Positions 15,841 to 24,793 of a DNA stretch of 64,000 nt are shown here, piece by piece. The DNA is from Corallococcus sp. AS-1-6 (GTDB lineage Bacteria > Myxococcota > Myxococcia > Myxococcales > Myxococcaceae), in contig NZ_JAIQDE010000012.1 in NCBI RefSeq assembly GCF_020037015.1, forward strand, positions 222,762 through 286,761, given 5' to 3'. How positions within the stretch are numbered: the stretch's first letter is position 1; every line of letters begins with the position of its first letter. The notes beneath the pieces are model-generated. The model had not been told where the DNA came from. It was given only the letters and a program-made list of their open reading frames with translations, and ran no database searches. The position numbers and the translations under genes were made by a program.

Positions 15841-17349
15841 TCAGTCAGGCCAGTTGCCTTCCATGGGATGCGGGCCGTCCGTGAAGGCACGCACCAGGTG
15901 GACGCCGCCGACGAAGGCGCCCGCCCATGAGCCGCCCTTGCCGCCGAAGGACTCCTCGCGGTCGCCCCGCGAGCGCAGCGCGTTGATGCCCACCTTGAAG
16001 GCATGGAGCCGCGCGGCGATGCGTTGGGCGAGCCCCGGGTCGTCCGTCGCCACCGAGGCGACGAGCGCGCCCTGGGAGACGTTGGCCTCCCGCAGCAGCT
16101 CCTCCTCGGAGTCCACCGACACCAGGACGTCCACGGGGCCGAAGGGCTCGCGCAGGTAGAGCTCACTGTCTCGCGGGACGCCGAAGAGCAGGACGGGCGG
16201 CAGGTACGCGCCCCGCTCCTGCCGCGCGGTGAAGGCGTCCTCCGCGAGCATCCCCTCATGCAGCACCTGCGTGCCCTGCTCCCGCGCCCGGGCGATGAGG
16301 CCGCGGAGCTCCTCCACCTTGCTGGGGGAGATGAGCGGCCCGAAGTCCACGTGCGCGCCCAGGACCGGGTTGCCGACGCGCAGCGTGGAGACCGCATCGA
16401 CATACGTCCGGACGAACTTCGGGACGAGTGACTTCTCGACGACCCAGCGGGTGTAGGCGGTGCAGCGCTGCTTGCCGAAGTCGAAGCCCGCGCGAATCTG
16501 TTCGCCGAGCCCGTCCCAATCCGTGAAGTGCGTGATGGCGTAGGCGTTCACGCCCTCCATCTCCAACGCGTAGCGCTTGTCCGTGTCACGCAGGCGGCGG
16601 TGGACCTCGCCACCGTTGGCGCGGCCGCCAATGAAGGCGACGCCCGCGATGAGCGGATGGCCGACGAGCGCCTCGGAGAGGTCCCTCCCGCGCCCGCCGA
16701 CGAGCGACACAGGAAGCCCCGCGCGGCGCAGCAACGCGAACGCGAGGGTCAGCGAGACGCCGCCGCCCTGGGTCGGAATCTTCGCGATGACCGAGTTGCC
16801 CGCGAGCGACTGCACGAGCACGTTGAGCAGGAGGACGGAGAAGGGATAGTTCCAGGAGGCGATGTTCGAGATCAGGCCCAATGGCTTGCGGCCATCGATC
16901 ATCCGGCCCATCTGCTCCAGGTACCACGCGATGCCCGCGAGACACCGGTCCACGTCGTTGGAGGCCGTGGGCAGCGTCTTGCCAATGTCCCACGCGAGGA
17001 TGCGGACGAGCAGGTCCCGGTGCGAATGGAGCAGCACCACCGCCTCCGTGACCGCACGGGCGCGCTCATCGAGCGGACGGGCCGCCCAGGGCCCGAACTC
17101 CGCCGCTGCCTGCTCGACGCCCGCGGCGACCTGGGAGGCGCCGAGCAGCGGCAGCTCCGCGAGGACGCTGCCATCGATGGGCGAGACAGCGTTGAACCAG
17201 GCAGGCGGCTGGACCCACCTCCCCGCGATGGGCGAGAGCAGACGCCCCTGGGAGTCGAAGGCCTCCGGCACGGCCCTGCGCGCCTCGGCCAGCAGGAGGC
17301 GACTTTCAAGATGACGAAGGGGCTCGCCAACACGTTCGGTATCCAGCAT
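15841..17349 (-). CDS. Aldehyde dehydrogenase family protein
   Basis: 502 aa. NAD(P)-dependent aldehyde dehydrogenase fold: cofactor region 'ISNIASWNYPFSVLLLNVLVQ', general-base loop ALEMEGVNAY (Glu in place of the usual ELGGKN context), catalytic Cys296 in FGKQRCTAYTRW, and 'EPFGPVDVLVSVDSEEELL' near the C-terminus. The GKQRCTA context differs from the common GQ.C and suggests a distinct subfamily, possibly acting on an acyl-CoA or amino-aldehyde. CGAGGAGGAG fixes the start at MLDTERVG. Divergent from the hydroxyacyl-CoA dehydrogenase gene. Confidence 0.88.
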   Translation of the reverse strand: MLDTERVGEPLRHLESRLLLAEARRAVPEAFDSQGRLLSPIAGRWVQPPAWFNAVSPIDGSVLAELPLLGASQVAAGVEQAAAEFGPWAARPLDERARAVTEAVVLLHSHRDLLVRILAWDIGKTLPTASNDVDRCLAGIAWYLEQMGRMIDGRKPLGLISNIASWNYPFSVLLLNVLVQSLAGNSVIAKIPTQGGGVSLTLAFALLRRAGLPVSLVGGRGRDLSEALVGHPLIAGVAFIGGRANGGEVHRRLRDTDKRYALEMEGVNAYAITHFTDWDGLGEQIRAGFDFGKQRCTAYTRWVVEKSLVPKFVRTYVDAVSTLRVGNPVLGAHVDFGPLISPSKVEELRGLIARAREQGTQVLHEGMLAEDAFTARQERGAYLPPVLLFGVPRDSELYLREPFGPVDVLVSVDSEEELLREANVSQGALVASVATDDPGLAQRIAARLHAFKVGINALRSRGDREESFGGKGGSWAGAFVGGVHLVRAFTDGPHPMEGNWPD

Positions 17350-17414
17350 GGGTGCTCCTCCTCGCGCGTCGACCGCGCTGATTCCAATGAAGCCCCGGCC
17401 CATGACGAGCTGCG

Positions 17415-17437
17415 GCATGAGTGCAATATCGTCATGC
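17415..17437. promoter_or_regulatory. Palindrome in the ALDH/HAD divergent region
   Basis: GCATGA (17415-17420) and TCATGC (17432-17437) form a perfect 6-bp inverted repeat around the AT-rich centre GTGCAATATCG. It sits in the 282-bp non-coding region between two divergent metabolic genes and could bind a dimeric regulator. No regulator gene is adjacent. Confidence 0.3.
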
Positions 17438-17631
17438 ACGCCGCGTCTGTCTGGGGAGGCAGGCAGGGGCCCGCCGGGCGGTGTGTGCGCCCCCTGAAGG
17501 CGAGCCGCACGGGCGCGTCGTGAATCCGAGACGCCGAGGAAGGCCCGGCGCGTCACGCATGCGCCCTGGACAATTGCAGCCACCATTCAAGGGATTGCCA
17601 CGCGAGCGGCGGGCAGCCACGCTCGCGCCGC

Positions 17632-18591
17632 ATGGGACACAAGCGGCTGATGAGGATTGGCGTTGTCGGCGGCGGGGCCATGGGGTGCGGCATCGCAATC
17701 GAGCTCGCCCTTGCCGGCAGGCAGGTGGTGCTCTTCAACAGGCAGTCGGAGAGCAGCGAGGCGGCGCGCGTGAAGCTGGAGCGCGACGCCGCGCTGCTGG
17801 TGGACACGGGACTGCTCCGCGCGGAGCAACGCACCGCCGCGCTCGCGCGCATCCGTCGCACCACGGTGCTCGCGGAGGCCGCCGTGGACCAGGACCTGGT
17901 CATCGAATCCATCCCCGAGGACCTGGCGCTCAAACAGCAACTCTTCAAGGAATTGGACCGGCTCGCGTCACCGGACACCCTGCTCGCCACCAACACCACC
18001 GCGCTGAGCGTGACTGCCATTGCCCGCGACTGCGCGCACCCCGAGCGGGTCCTCTCCGCGCACTACTACCTGCCCGCGCACCTGGTGCCGCTGGTGGACG
18101 TCATCCCCGGTGAGAAGACGTCCCCCGACGCGGTGGAGACGGTGCGGCGCTTCCTCGAGGAGCTGGGCAAGTCGCCCGTGGTCTTCGCGAGGGACGTGCC
18201 GGGCTCGGTGGGCCCGCGACTGCAGCAGGCGCTCATCGGCGAAGCCTTTCGAATCGTGCAGGAGGGCGTGGCCACGCCGGAGATGGTGGACCGCGTGCTC
18301 ACCCAGGGCATCGGGAGGCGCCTGGGCGCCTCGGGCATCTTCGACCGGCTGGACCTCGTGGGGCTGGACTTCATCACCGGCGTCCTGCGCGGCTCGGGGC
18401 GCCCGGTGCCGCCGGTGCTCGCCCAGAAGGTGGACCAGGGCGAGCTGGGCTTGAAGACGGGCCAGGGCTTCTATCCATGGACGCCGGACAGCGCCGCCGC
18501 CTTCGAGGAGCGCATGGCCCGCCACCTCATCACGCAACTGCGCGAGGACCGGGCCGCGGGCCGCCTCCCCCCGCCGGAGTCCGGCGAATGA
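17632..18591 (+). CDS. 3-hydroxyacyl-CoA dehydrogenase family protein
   Basis: 319 aa. N-terminal NAD-binding Rossmann fold, IGVVGGGAMGCGIAIELALAG (GxGxxG), acidic/middle segment 'DLVIESIPEDLALKQQLFKELD', and the 'ATNTTALSVTAIA' and 'HYYLPAHLVPLVDVIPG' motifs of this family (usual His in H.F.P replaced by HYYLPA). The C-terminal dimer domain follows (LGKSPVVFARDVPGSVGPRL, 'GLGLKTGQGFY' equivalent ELGLKTGQGFYPW). Probably oxidises a short 3-hydroxyacyl-CoA or a related hydroxy acid. MRIGVV at 17650 is an alternative start. Coupled to the next gene by an ATGA overlap. Confidence 0.85.
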   Translation: MGHKRLMRIGVVGGGAMGCGIAIELALAGRQVVLFNRQSESSEAARVKLERDAALLVDTGLLRAEQRTAALARIRRTTVLAEAAVDQDLVIESIPEDLALKQQLFKELDRLASPDTLLATNTTALSVTAIARDCAHPERVLSAHYYLPAHLVPLVDVIPGEKTSPDAVETVRRFLEELGKSPVVFARDVPGSVGPRLQQALIGEAFRIVQEGVATPEMVDRVLTQGIGRRLGASGIFDRLDLVGLDFITGVLRGSGRPVPPVLAQKVDQGELGLKTGQGFYPWTPDSAAAFEERMARHLITQLREDRAAGRLPPPESGE

Positions 18592-19187
18592 GCGCCGACG
18601 TCGTGCTCGTGGACCCCGCGGCGCTGTCGGACTTCGTCGCGGACGCCATCCGGGAGTACACGGCGTGCACGCCGGAGCTCCCGCCGCGAAGCTGGGCGGT
18701 GCTGCTGGGGCGCTTCACGGACGACGCGATGCACGTGGAGCGCGTGGGCTTCGCCACCAACATCCGCGAGACGGACGACACCGTGCTCCAGGAGTTCGAA
18801 GCGGCCATCATCCCCCGCTTCGGCGCCTGCTACGCCAACGGCAGGCGCGGCTTCTGGTGTGAGCCCCGCGAGCTGCTGCGCATCACCGCCGAGGCCGAGG
18901 CCGAAGGGCTGGAGGTGCTCGGCTCCATCCACCTGCACCCGGACTGGCACCGCATCGGTCCGCCGCACGAGCGCGGCCTGCGCGTCAGCCAGGAGCCCAC
19001 GCCCATGGACCAGCACCTGTTCCAGGGCAGCGGCTGGCCGCTCAACATGATCCTCTACCTGGAGCGGAGAGAGGGCAGGCTCTACCACTCGCTCGGAGCG
19101 TGGGCCCCGCCGTCCGACGCGGAGTCCGGCGCGGGCTGCCGCGCGCTCGCCATCCGGATGCGCACTCCGGAAGCAGGCGTGGCGTAG
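18588..19187 (+). CDS. JAB/JAMM-like (MPN) metalloprotein
   Basis: 199 aa, MSADVVLVDPAALSDFVADA. A prokaryotic JAB-domain layout is visible: 'RSWAVLLGRFTDDAMHVERV' (strand pair before the acid), then EVLGSIHLHPDWH and later SQEPTPMDQHLF, giving the H-x-H-P ... S-x5-D zinc set of JAMM isopeptidases. JAMM proteins cleave isopeptide bonds or process ThiS-like proteins; here no ubiquitin-like or E1-like gene is adjacent. The ATG overlaps the dehydrogenase stop (ATGA), so the two are co-translated. Confidence 0.7.
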   Translation: MSADVVLVDPAALSDFVADAIREYTACTPELPPRSWAVLLGRFTDDAMHVERVGFATNIRETDDTVLQEFEAAIIPRFGACYANGRRGFWCEPRELLRITAEAEAEGLEVLGSIHLHPDWHRIGPPHERGLRVSQEPTPMDQHLFQGSGWPLNMILYLERREGRLYHSLGAWAPPSDAESGAGCRALAIRMRTPEAGVA

Positions 19188-19255
19188 CCACGCCCATCGG
19201 CGCCGAGGAGTCCCACCACGACCCTCCCCGGCGCTCTGGCCCCGCCCGCCGGCGC

Positions 19256-22200
19256 CTACGCCGCGGCGTCAGGCGCCCGCTGGAGCTCCGGGGCTTCGCT
19301 GGCGGCCACGGTGCGCGTCTTGGCGATGAGCAGGTAGATGGCCGGCACGAAGTAGAGGGTGAAGAGCGTGCCCAGCGCCATGCCCGTCACCAGCACGAGC
19401 CCGATGCTGTTGCGCGCCGCCGCGCCCGGCCCCGACACCAGGACGAGCGGGAAGTGCCCCGCCACCGTGGCCACCGTCGTCATCAGGATGGGACGCAGCC
19501 GCTCCGCCGCCGCCTCCTTCACCGCCTCCAGCTTCGAGCGGCCCTCCTCCTGGAGGCGGTTGGCGAAGTCCACGATGAGGATGCCGTTCTTCGCGATGAG
19601 CCCCACCAGCGTCACCAGCCCCACCTGCGAGTAGATGTTGAGCGTGGTGGTGAAGCTGTCCGTGAAGTACGGCATCATCGGGTTCGGCATCCGCAGGAAC
19701 GTGGTCACCAGCGCGCCGAAGAGCGCCAGCGGCACCGACCCGGCGAGGATGATGAGCGGATCCCGGAAGCTGTTGAACTGGGCCGCGAGCACCAGGAAGA
19801 TCAACACCACTGCCAGCCCGAACGCCGGGGCGAACGAGTCGCCCTCCAGGCGGAGCTGCCGGGACTCGCCCGTGTAGTCGATGCGGTAGCCCGCGGGCAG
19901 GATGCGCGCGGCCTCGGTCTCCAGGAAGGTGAGCGCCTCGTCCAGCGGACGGATGGCCACGCCGCTGAGCTTCACGGCGTTGAGCTGCTGGAAGCGGTTG
20001 AGCGACCGGGGCGCCACCTTGTCCTGGAGGGACGCGATGGCCGACAGGGCCACGAGCTTGCCGTCCGGACCGGTGACGTGGAGGTCCTTGAGCTGCTCCG
20101 GCGTGAGACGCGAGGTCCGCAGCACCTGCGGGATGACCTTGTAGCTGCGGCCCGCGATGTTGAACCGGTTGACGTAGTTGCCGCCCACGGCGGACCCCAG
20201 GTCCTGTCCCACGGTCCCCAGGTTCAAGCCCAACTGCGCCACCTTCTCGCGGTCCACCTCCAGCTCCGACTGGGGCTGGTCCAGCTTCACGTCGATGATG
20301 GGCGGGAAGGCGAACATCCCGCTCTGCGTCGCCTTCTCCTGGAGCTGCTGCGCGAAGCCCAGCAGCTCGTCCGCCTCCGCCGTGGAGGCGATGACGAACT
20401 CCACCGGGAAGTTGCCGCCGCCCGGCAGCGCGGGAGGCTGGAGCGTGAACGTCTGGACCGCCGGGAGCGTGCTCACCCGAGCCTGCGCCTCCGCCAGTAC
20501 CTGCGCTGTCGTCCGCTTGCGCTCCTTGAACGGCTTCAGCACCAGGCCCCAGAAGCCGTTGCTCGGCTGCACGATCTGGAAGTTGAAGCGGGACTCCGGC
20601 ATCTCCATCAACAGCTCGCTCGTCCGCGTCACGGACGGCTTGAGCTGATCCAGGGTCGAGTTGGACGGCGTGCTGACGATGCCGATGACGAAGTCCTGGT
20701 CCTCCACGGGCGCCAGCTCCCGGGGTGACTGGCTGAACATCATCAGGGCGAGCACGCTGAGGAAGATCCACGCCGCGTAGACGGGACCGCGCACGAGCAG
20801 CGAGCTGTCCAGGGAGCGGGCATACGCGGCCCGCAGGCGCTCGAAGCCGCGGTTGATGACGCCCGCGAGCCCCTTGTCCTCGTGGCCCGCCTTCAGGAGC
20901 ACGGAGGACATCATCGGGGAGAGCGTCAGCGCCACCACGCCGGACAGGGCCACCGCTCCGGCCAGCGTCAGCGCGAACTCACGGAACAGCGAGCCCGTGA
21001 GCCCGCCCTGGAAGGCGATGGGCGCGTACACCGCGGCGAGCGTGAGCGTCATCGCGATGATGGGCCCCACCAGCTCGCGCGCGCTCCGGAGGGCGGCCTC
21101 CACCGGGCGCAGTCCGTTGCGCAGGTGGCGCTCCACGTTCTCCACCACGACGATGGCGTCGTCCACCACCAGGCCCACCGACAGCACCACCGCGAGAAGG
21201 GTGAGCAGGTTCACCGTGAAGCCGAACACCTGCATCAGGAACACCGTGCCGATGAGCGACACCGGGATGGCCACCACCGGCACCAGGATGGAGCGCACGG
21301 AGCCCAGGAACAGGAAGATGACCACGACCACGATGAGCAGCGTCTCACCCAGCGTGCTCACCACCTCGTCGATGGCGTTCTGGATGTAGTCCGTGCCGTC
21401 GAAGGCGACGCCGCCGTGGATCTGCTCGGGCAGGTCCTTCTGGAGCGAGTCCATCTCCTTGCGGATGCGCTGCATGACGTCCAGCGAGTTGGCGTTGGGC
21501 AGCGACCAGATGCCGACGAACACCGCCGTCTTCCCGTTGAGCGTCACGTCCGTGTCGTAGTCCTCGGCGCCGAGCACCACGTCCGCCACGTCCGACAGCC
21601 GCACCACCGCGCCGCCATCCTTGCGGACGATGAGCTGCTTGAACTCCTCCACCGAGCGCAGGCCCGTGTTCGCCGTGAGGTTCACCTGGACGAGCGAGCC
21701 CTTCGTCTGGCCCACGGCGGCGAGCGTGTTGTTGGTGGCGAGCGCCTGACGGACCTGGATGGGGCTCACGTTGAGCGCGGCCATCTGGTCCGGCTTCATC
21801 CACACCCGCATGGCGAACGTCCGCGCCCCGAGGATGTCCGCGCGCTGCACGCCCTCCACCGAGGACAGCCGGGGCTGCACCACGCGCACCAGGTAGTCGG
21901 ACAGCTCGTTCTGCTCGAGGAAGTCCGAGGTGAAGTTGAGGTACGCGACGGCGAACTGGCTGTCCGCCGACTCGATGCTCAACACGGGGACCTGGGACTC
22001 CGGCGGCAGGTCTCCGCGCACCTGGTCGACCTTGGCGCTGATTTCACTCAAGGCGCGGTTGGCGTCGTAGTTGAGCTTGAGCCGGGCGCGGATGATGGAG
22101 ATGTTCTGCAAGCTCGTGGACTCGACGTAGTCGATGCCGTCCGCCGCGGCGATGACGCGCTCCAGCGGCGTGGTGATGAAGCCACGGACGAGCTCCGCGT

Positions 22201-22363
22201 TGGCGCCGACGTAGACCGTGGTGACGGTGATGTCGGCGTTCTCGCTGCGCGGGTACTGCCGCACGTTGAGCGAGCGCAGGGCCTGCAGGCCCGCGATGAT
22301 GATGATGAGGTTGACGACCAGCGCCACGACGGGCCGCCGGATGAACAGGTCGGTGAATTTCAT
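19256..22363 (-). CDS. RND efflux transporter, inner-membrane subunit (HAE1 type)
   Basis: 1035 aa, normal for the family. First TM 'FTDLFIRRPVVALVVNLIIII', porter domain repeats, 'LLAVVLSVGLVVDDAIVVVENVERHL' with the Asp-Asp pair of TM4 needed for proton relay, and a second half beginning 'RSLDSSLLVRGPVYAAWIF'. Closest in style to multidrug RND pumps of the AcrB/MexB/VexF group. Proton-driven export of drugs or lipophilic compounds across the envelope. Transcribed after the adaptor gene, 21 nt apart. No outer-membrane factor gene is adjacent, so a TolC-like partner must be elsewhere. Confidence 0.95.
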   Translation of the reverse strand: MKFTDLFIRRPVVALVVNLIIIIAGLQALRSLNVRQYPRSENADITVTTVYVGANAELVRGFITTPLERVIAAADGIDYVESTSLQNISIIRARLKLNYDANRALSEISAKVDQVRGDLPPESQVPVLSIESADSQFAVAYLNFTSDFLEQNELSDYLVRVVQPRLSSVEGVQRADILGARTFAMRVWMKPDQMAALNVSPIQVRQALATNNTLAAVGQTKGSLVQVNLTANTGLRSVEEFKQLIVRKDGGAVVRLSDVADVVLGAEDYDTDVTLNGKTAVFVGIWSLPNANSLDVMQRIRKEMDSLQKDLPEQIHGGVAFDGTDYIQNAIDEVVSTLGETLLIVVVVIFLFLGSVRSILVPVVAIPVSLIGTVFLMQVFGFTVNLLTLLAVVLSVGLVVDDAIVVVENVERHLRNGLRPVEAALRSARELVGPIIAMTLTLAAVYAPIAFQGGLTGSLFREFALTLAGAVALSGVVALTLSPMMSSVLLKAGHEDKGLAGVINRGFERLRAAYARSLDSSLLVRGPVYAAWIFLSVLALMMFSQSPRELAPVEDQDFVIGIVSTPSNSTLDQLKPSVTRTSELLMEMPESRFNFQIVQPSNGFWGLVLKPFKERKRTTAQVLAEAQARVSTLPAVQTFTLQPPALPGGGNFPVEFVIASTAEADELLGFAQQLQEKATQSGMFAFPPIIDVKLDQPQSELEVDREKVAQLGLNLGTVGQDLGSAVGGNYVNRFNIAGRSYKVIPQVLRTSRLTPEQLKDLHVTGPDGKLVALSAIASLQDKVAPRSLNRFQQLNAVKLSGVAIRPLDEALTFLETEAARILPAGYRIDYTGESRQLRLEGDSFAPAFGLAVVLIFLVLAAQFNSFRDPLIILAGSVPLALFGALVTTFLRMPNPMMPYFTDSFTTTLNIYSQVGLVTLVGLIAKNGILIVDFANRLQEEGRSKLEAVKEAAAERLRPILMTTVATVAGHFPLVLVSGPGAAARNSIGLVLVTGMALGTLFTLYFVPAIYLLIAKTRTVAASEAPELQRAPDAAA

Positions 22364-22384
22364 GGGTTCGCCTTCCTGCGTCCC

Positions 22385-23572
22385 TTACGGGTTCACCGGC
22401 TGGGGAGCGACCTCGGTGGGCGGCGCCAGCGCGTTGTTCACGACGACCGCCGCGCCGTTCTTCAGCTTGAAGACGCCGCTGCTCACCACGGTCTGCCCGG
22501 GCTTCAGGCCGGACGTCACCGCGACGTAGTCCCCCCGGCGCTCTCCCAGCCGCACGAACTGCTGCCGCGCCAGCAGGGCCGTCTTGCCCGCCGCGTCCTT
22601 GCCCTCGGACAGGGTGAACACCGAGTCACCGTAGGGGGCGAAGAGCACGGCGGTGGCGGGGATGGCCACCACCTGCTCGCTGGCGTCGGAGAGCACCTCC
22701 ACGCTGGCGAACATGCCCGGCAGGAGCCGGCCGTCCGCGTTGGGCACGGTGGCGCGCATGCGCACGTTGCGGGAGGACAGCTCCACCTCCGGGTTGATGG
22801 TGGTGAGGTCCCCCTCCCAGGACTCGCCCGGGAAGACGTCGACGCGCAGGCGCACCTTCTGGCCCTGCTTCACCTGGGCCAGCGCCTGCTGGGGCAGTTG
22901 GAACTCCACGATGGCCGGGGTGGAGGACTGGAGGGACGCGATGGGGTTGCCCGGGGAGACGAGCTGCCCCAGCTCCACCTGGCGGATGCCGATGCGGCCA
23001 TCGAAGGGCGCGCGGATGGTCTTCTTGGCGATGAGGGACTTCAGGTGGGCCACCGCCGCGGCGGACTGGAGCGCCCGCGCGCGGACGGCGTCCAGGTCCG
23101 ACTGGGTGTTGGCGCCCTGGGCATGGAGCTTCTCGGCGCGCTCGCGGGTCAGCCGCGCGAGCTCCGCGTCGGCCTCGGCGCCGGCCAACTGGGCCTGCTC
23201 GCTGGAGGTGTCGAGCTGGACGAGCACCTGGCCCTTCTTCACCGAGGCGCCGTTCTCGAAGCGGATGTCGGTGACGACGCCCGGCAGCTCCGCGCTCAGG
23301 GTCACGCCCCGGAGCGCCATCACGGTGCCGACGGCGCTGCGCGTCCCCTGCCAGCCGAGGGACTGCGCCTGGGCGGACGTCACGGACTCGGGAGGCGGCA
23401 CGAAGGTCTCACCGGCGCTGATCATCGACATGATCTGGCCCGCCTTGACGGCGGCGAGCCCCGCGAAGACCCCGAGCAGCAGCAGCACGCCGAGGATCCA
23501 CCGCTTGAGGCGGCTGGCGCGGGGCGGTGAGGAGAGAGGCACTTCGGGAGCATTCGCATGCATCGTGGGCAC
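22385..23572 (-). CDS. RND efflux periplasmic adaptor (HlyD/MFP family)
   Basis: 395 aa. Short cytosolic N-terminus, one TM (LKRWILGVLLLLGVFAGLAA), barrel-sandwich hybrid 'GVVTDIRFENGASVKKGQVLVQLD' (lipoyl-like), coiled-coil hairpin ~125-175, 'IRAPFDGRIGIRQVELGQLVSPG', beta-barrel and membrane-proximal domains (GDSVFTLSEG..). It bridges the inner-membrane RND pump to an outer-membrane channel. First gene of the pump operon. MHANAPEV at 23563 is an alternative start. Confidence 0.95.
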   Translation of the reverse strand: MPTMHANAPEVPLSSPPRASRLKRWILGVLLLLGVFAGLAAVKAGQIMSMISAGETFVPPPESVTSAQAQSLGWQGTRSAVGTVMALRGVTLSAELPGVVTDIRFENGASVKKGQVLVQLDTSSEQAQLAGAEADAELARLTRERAEKLHAQGANTQSDLDAVRARALQSAAAVAHLKSLIAKKTIRAPFDGRIGIRQVELGQLVSPGNPIASLQSSTPAIVEFQLPQQALAQVKQGQKVRLRVDVFPGESWEGDLTTINPEVELSSRNVRMRATVPNADGRLLPGMFASVEVLSDASEQVVAIPATAVLFAPYGDSVFTLSEGKDAAGKTALLARQQFVRLGERRGDYVAVTSGLKPGQTVVSSGVFKLKNGAAVVVNNALAPPTEVAPQPVNP

Positions 23573-24008
23573 CCACGGGCTGCCGGCAGCAGCCGTGTCA
23601 GGGAATGCGCCGCCCTCTAGCCGAACCGCTGTGCGTTTGCGCCCTTGAAAATCTGTTCAGGTTGTGACCACTCCCTGGGTTGGCTTCGCGCGCGAAAAAG
23701 TCGGGCGAGGATGTGACCCGGCCGTTAATGGCGCGCGCTGGCGCAGCCGCGGCGCTCGGAGCCACGGGGCATCGTACATGCGCCCAGCCCCCCAGGCCCG
23801 ATGCCGACCCGGAGCAGCAGCGGTGAGACACACCCCGTCTCACCCGGGCGCGCTATTCCCTGGCTGTCTTCGTGAAGCGCGTCCGCCATTCCGCCTGCTC
23901 CACGACCAGCGCCTGCCGCCCTCACGGCAGGACATGGCTGATTGCATCGCTTCATGTGCAGTCGTTCAACGGCACACATGAGCCAATCACGTCAGGGGAG
24001 GTTGCGAC
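23573..24008. other. 436-bp intergenic region with an 8-bp hairpin
   Basis: No gene is seen between the divergent RND-adaptor and holin-like operons. At 23822-23844 there is a perfect 8-bp inverted repeat, GGTGAGAC-N7-GTCTCACC, without a T-run; it could be an operator for the pump operon or a structured leader of the rightward operon. No clear -35/-10 pair found. Confidence 0.4.
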
Positions 24009-24272
24009 ATGGGCAGCATCATCGAGGAAGAACGCCTCAACGGCTTCGCGAAGCAGCTCGAGTCCATCTCCGGCCAGGGGGACACGCAGTTGCCCCAGCA
24101 GCTCATCGGCGGCGCCGTGGGCTTCGTGCGCAAGGCGTCCGACACGCTGGAGCAGAACTCGACGGAGGAGCTGCTGCGGCAGGCGCAGACGCGGATGCGC
24201 GAGCGCCCGGGGGTGGCGCTGGCGGGGTGCGCGCTGCTCGGCTTCGTCGCCGCTCGATTCCTGAAGGCGTGA
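24009..24272 (+). CDS. Small membrane-anchored stress-type protein
   Basis: 87 aa, MGSIIEEERLNGFAKQLESI... An amphipathic helical region (~1-60, ELLRQAQTRMRERPG) is followed by a single C-terminal TM (VALAGCALLGFVAARFLKA), the plan of DUF883/ElaB-like tail-anchored proteins, but I cannot assign the family firmly. GGGGAGG precedes the ATG. First of three closely packed genes whose products all combine helical stretches and TM segments. Confidence 0.75.
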   Translation: MGSIIEEERLNGFAKQLESISGQGDTQLPQQLIGGAVGFVRKASDTLEQNSTEELLRQAQTRMRERPGVALAGCALLGFVAARFLKA

Positions 24273-24283
24273 GGGAGATGGAC

Positions 24284-24793
24284 ATGGATCCCTCATCCTC
24301 ACGCGCTCGTGGTCAATACATGGGGCTGGACGCGGACGACGTGCGGGCCCGCCCCCGGTCGGAAGGCTTCCGTGACACGGACGGACTGGGCGAGCAGTCG
24401 CTTGGGACCATCGTGTCCGAGTTCCTCGAGCAGGGCCGGCACCTGCTTCGAGCGGAGTTCAGGCTCGCGCGCACGGAGATGCGCTCCGAGGCGAAGAAGG
24501 CGGCGGCGGGTGGCGGCATGCTCGCGGCGGGAGGCGTGGTGCTCCTCCTGGGCGCCATGGCGCTGGTGGCCTTCCTGGTCATCGCGTTCGCGCAGGTGAT
24601 GCCGCTGTGGGCCAGCGCGCTGCTGGTGACCGTGCTGCTCATCGCCTCGGGGGCGGGCATCGCCGCCGTGGGAGCGAAACGACTCAAGGCGGTCCACGCA
24701 CCGCGCAAGACCATCCAGACCCTCAAGGAGGACAGCCAATGGGCGAGCACGACGATGCGCTCCGCGAAATCGCAGATGCACGGGCACGCATGA
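24284..24793 (+). CDS. Phage-holin-family (DUF1469-type) membrane protein
   Basis: 169 aa. Helix 'LGTIVSEFLEQGRHLLRAEF' and 'ARTEMRSEAKKAAAGGGMLA' leads into two TM segments (about 75-100 and 105-128), the architecture of holin-X/DUF1469 proteins. GGGAG at 24273-24277 is well spaced for the ATG at 24284; an ATG at 24278 would add two residues. These proteins are usually stress-induced or envelope-associated rather than phage genes. The 3' end overlaps the next gene by 55 nt. Confidence 0.8.
   Translation: MDPSSSRARGQYMGLDADDVRARPRSEGFRDTDGLGEQSLGTIVSEFLEQGRHLLRAEFRLARTEMRSEAKKAAAGGGMLAAGGVVLLLGAMALVAFLVIAFAQVMPLWASALLVTVLLIASGAGIAAVGAKRLKAVHAPRKTIQTLKEDSQWASTTMRSAKSQMHGHA

Noticed and set aside
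19269..20771. 500-aa minus-strand ORF and the long plus-strand ORFs opposite the RND genes (e.g. 20882-23530)
   Set aside because: Shadow frames of the RND pump genes, rich in Arg/His/Gly/Pro with no domains.
24278..24793. Prophage remnant because of the holin-family gene
   Set aside because: No lysin, tail or integrase gene is near; this holin-like family is mostly a host stress/envelope family and sits with DUF3618-type genes.
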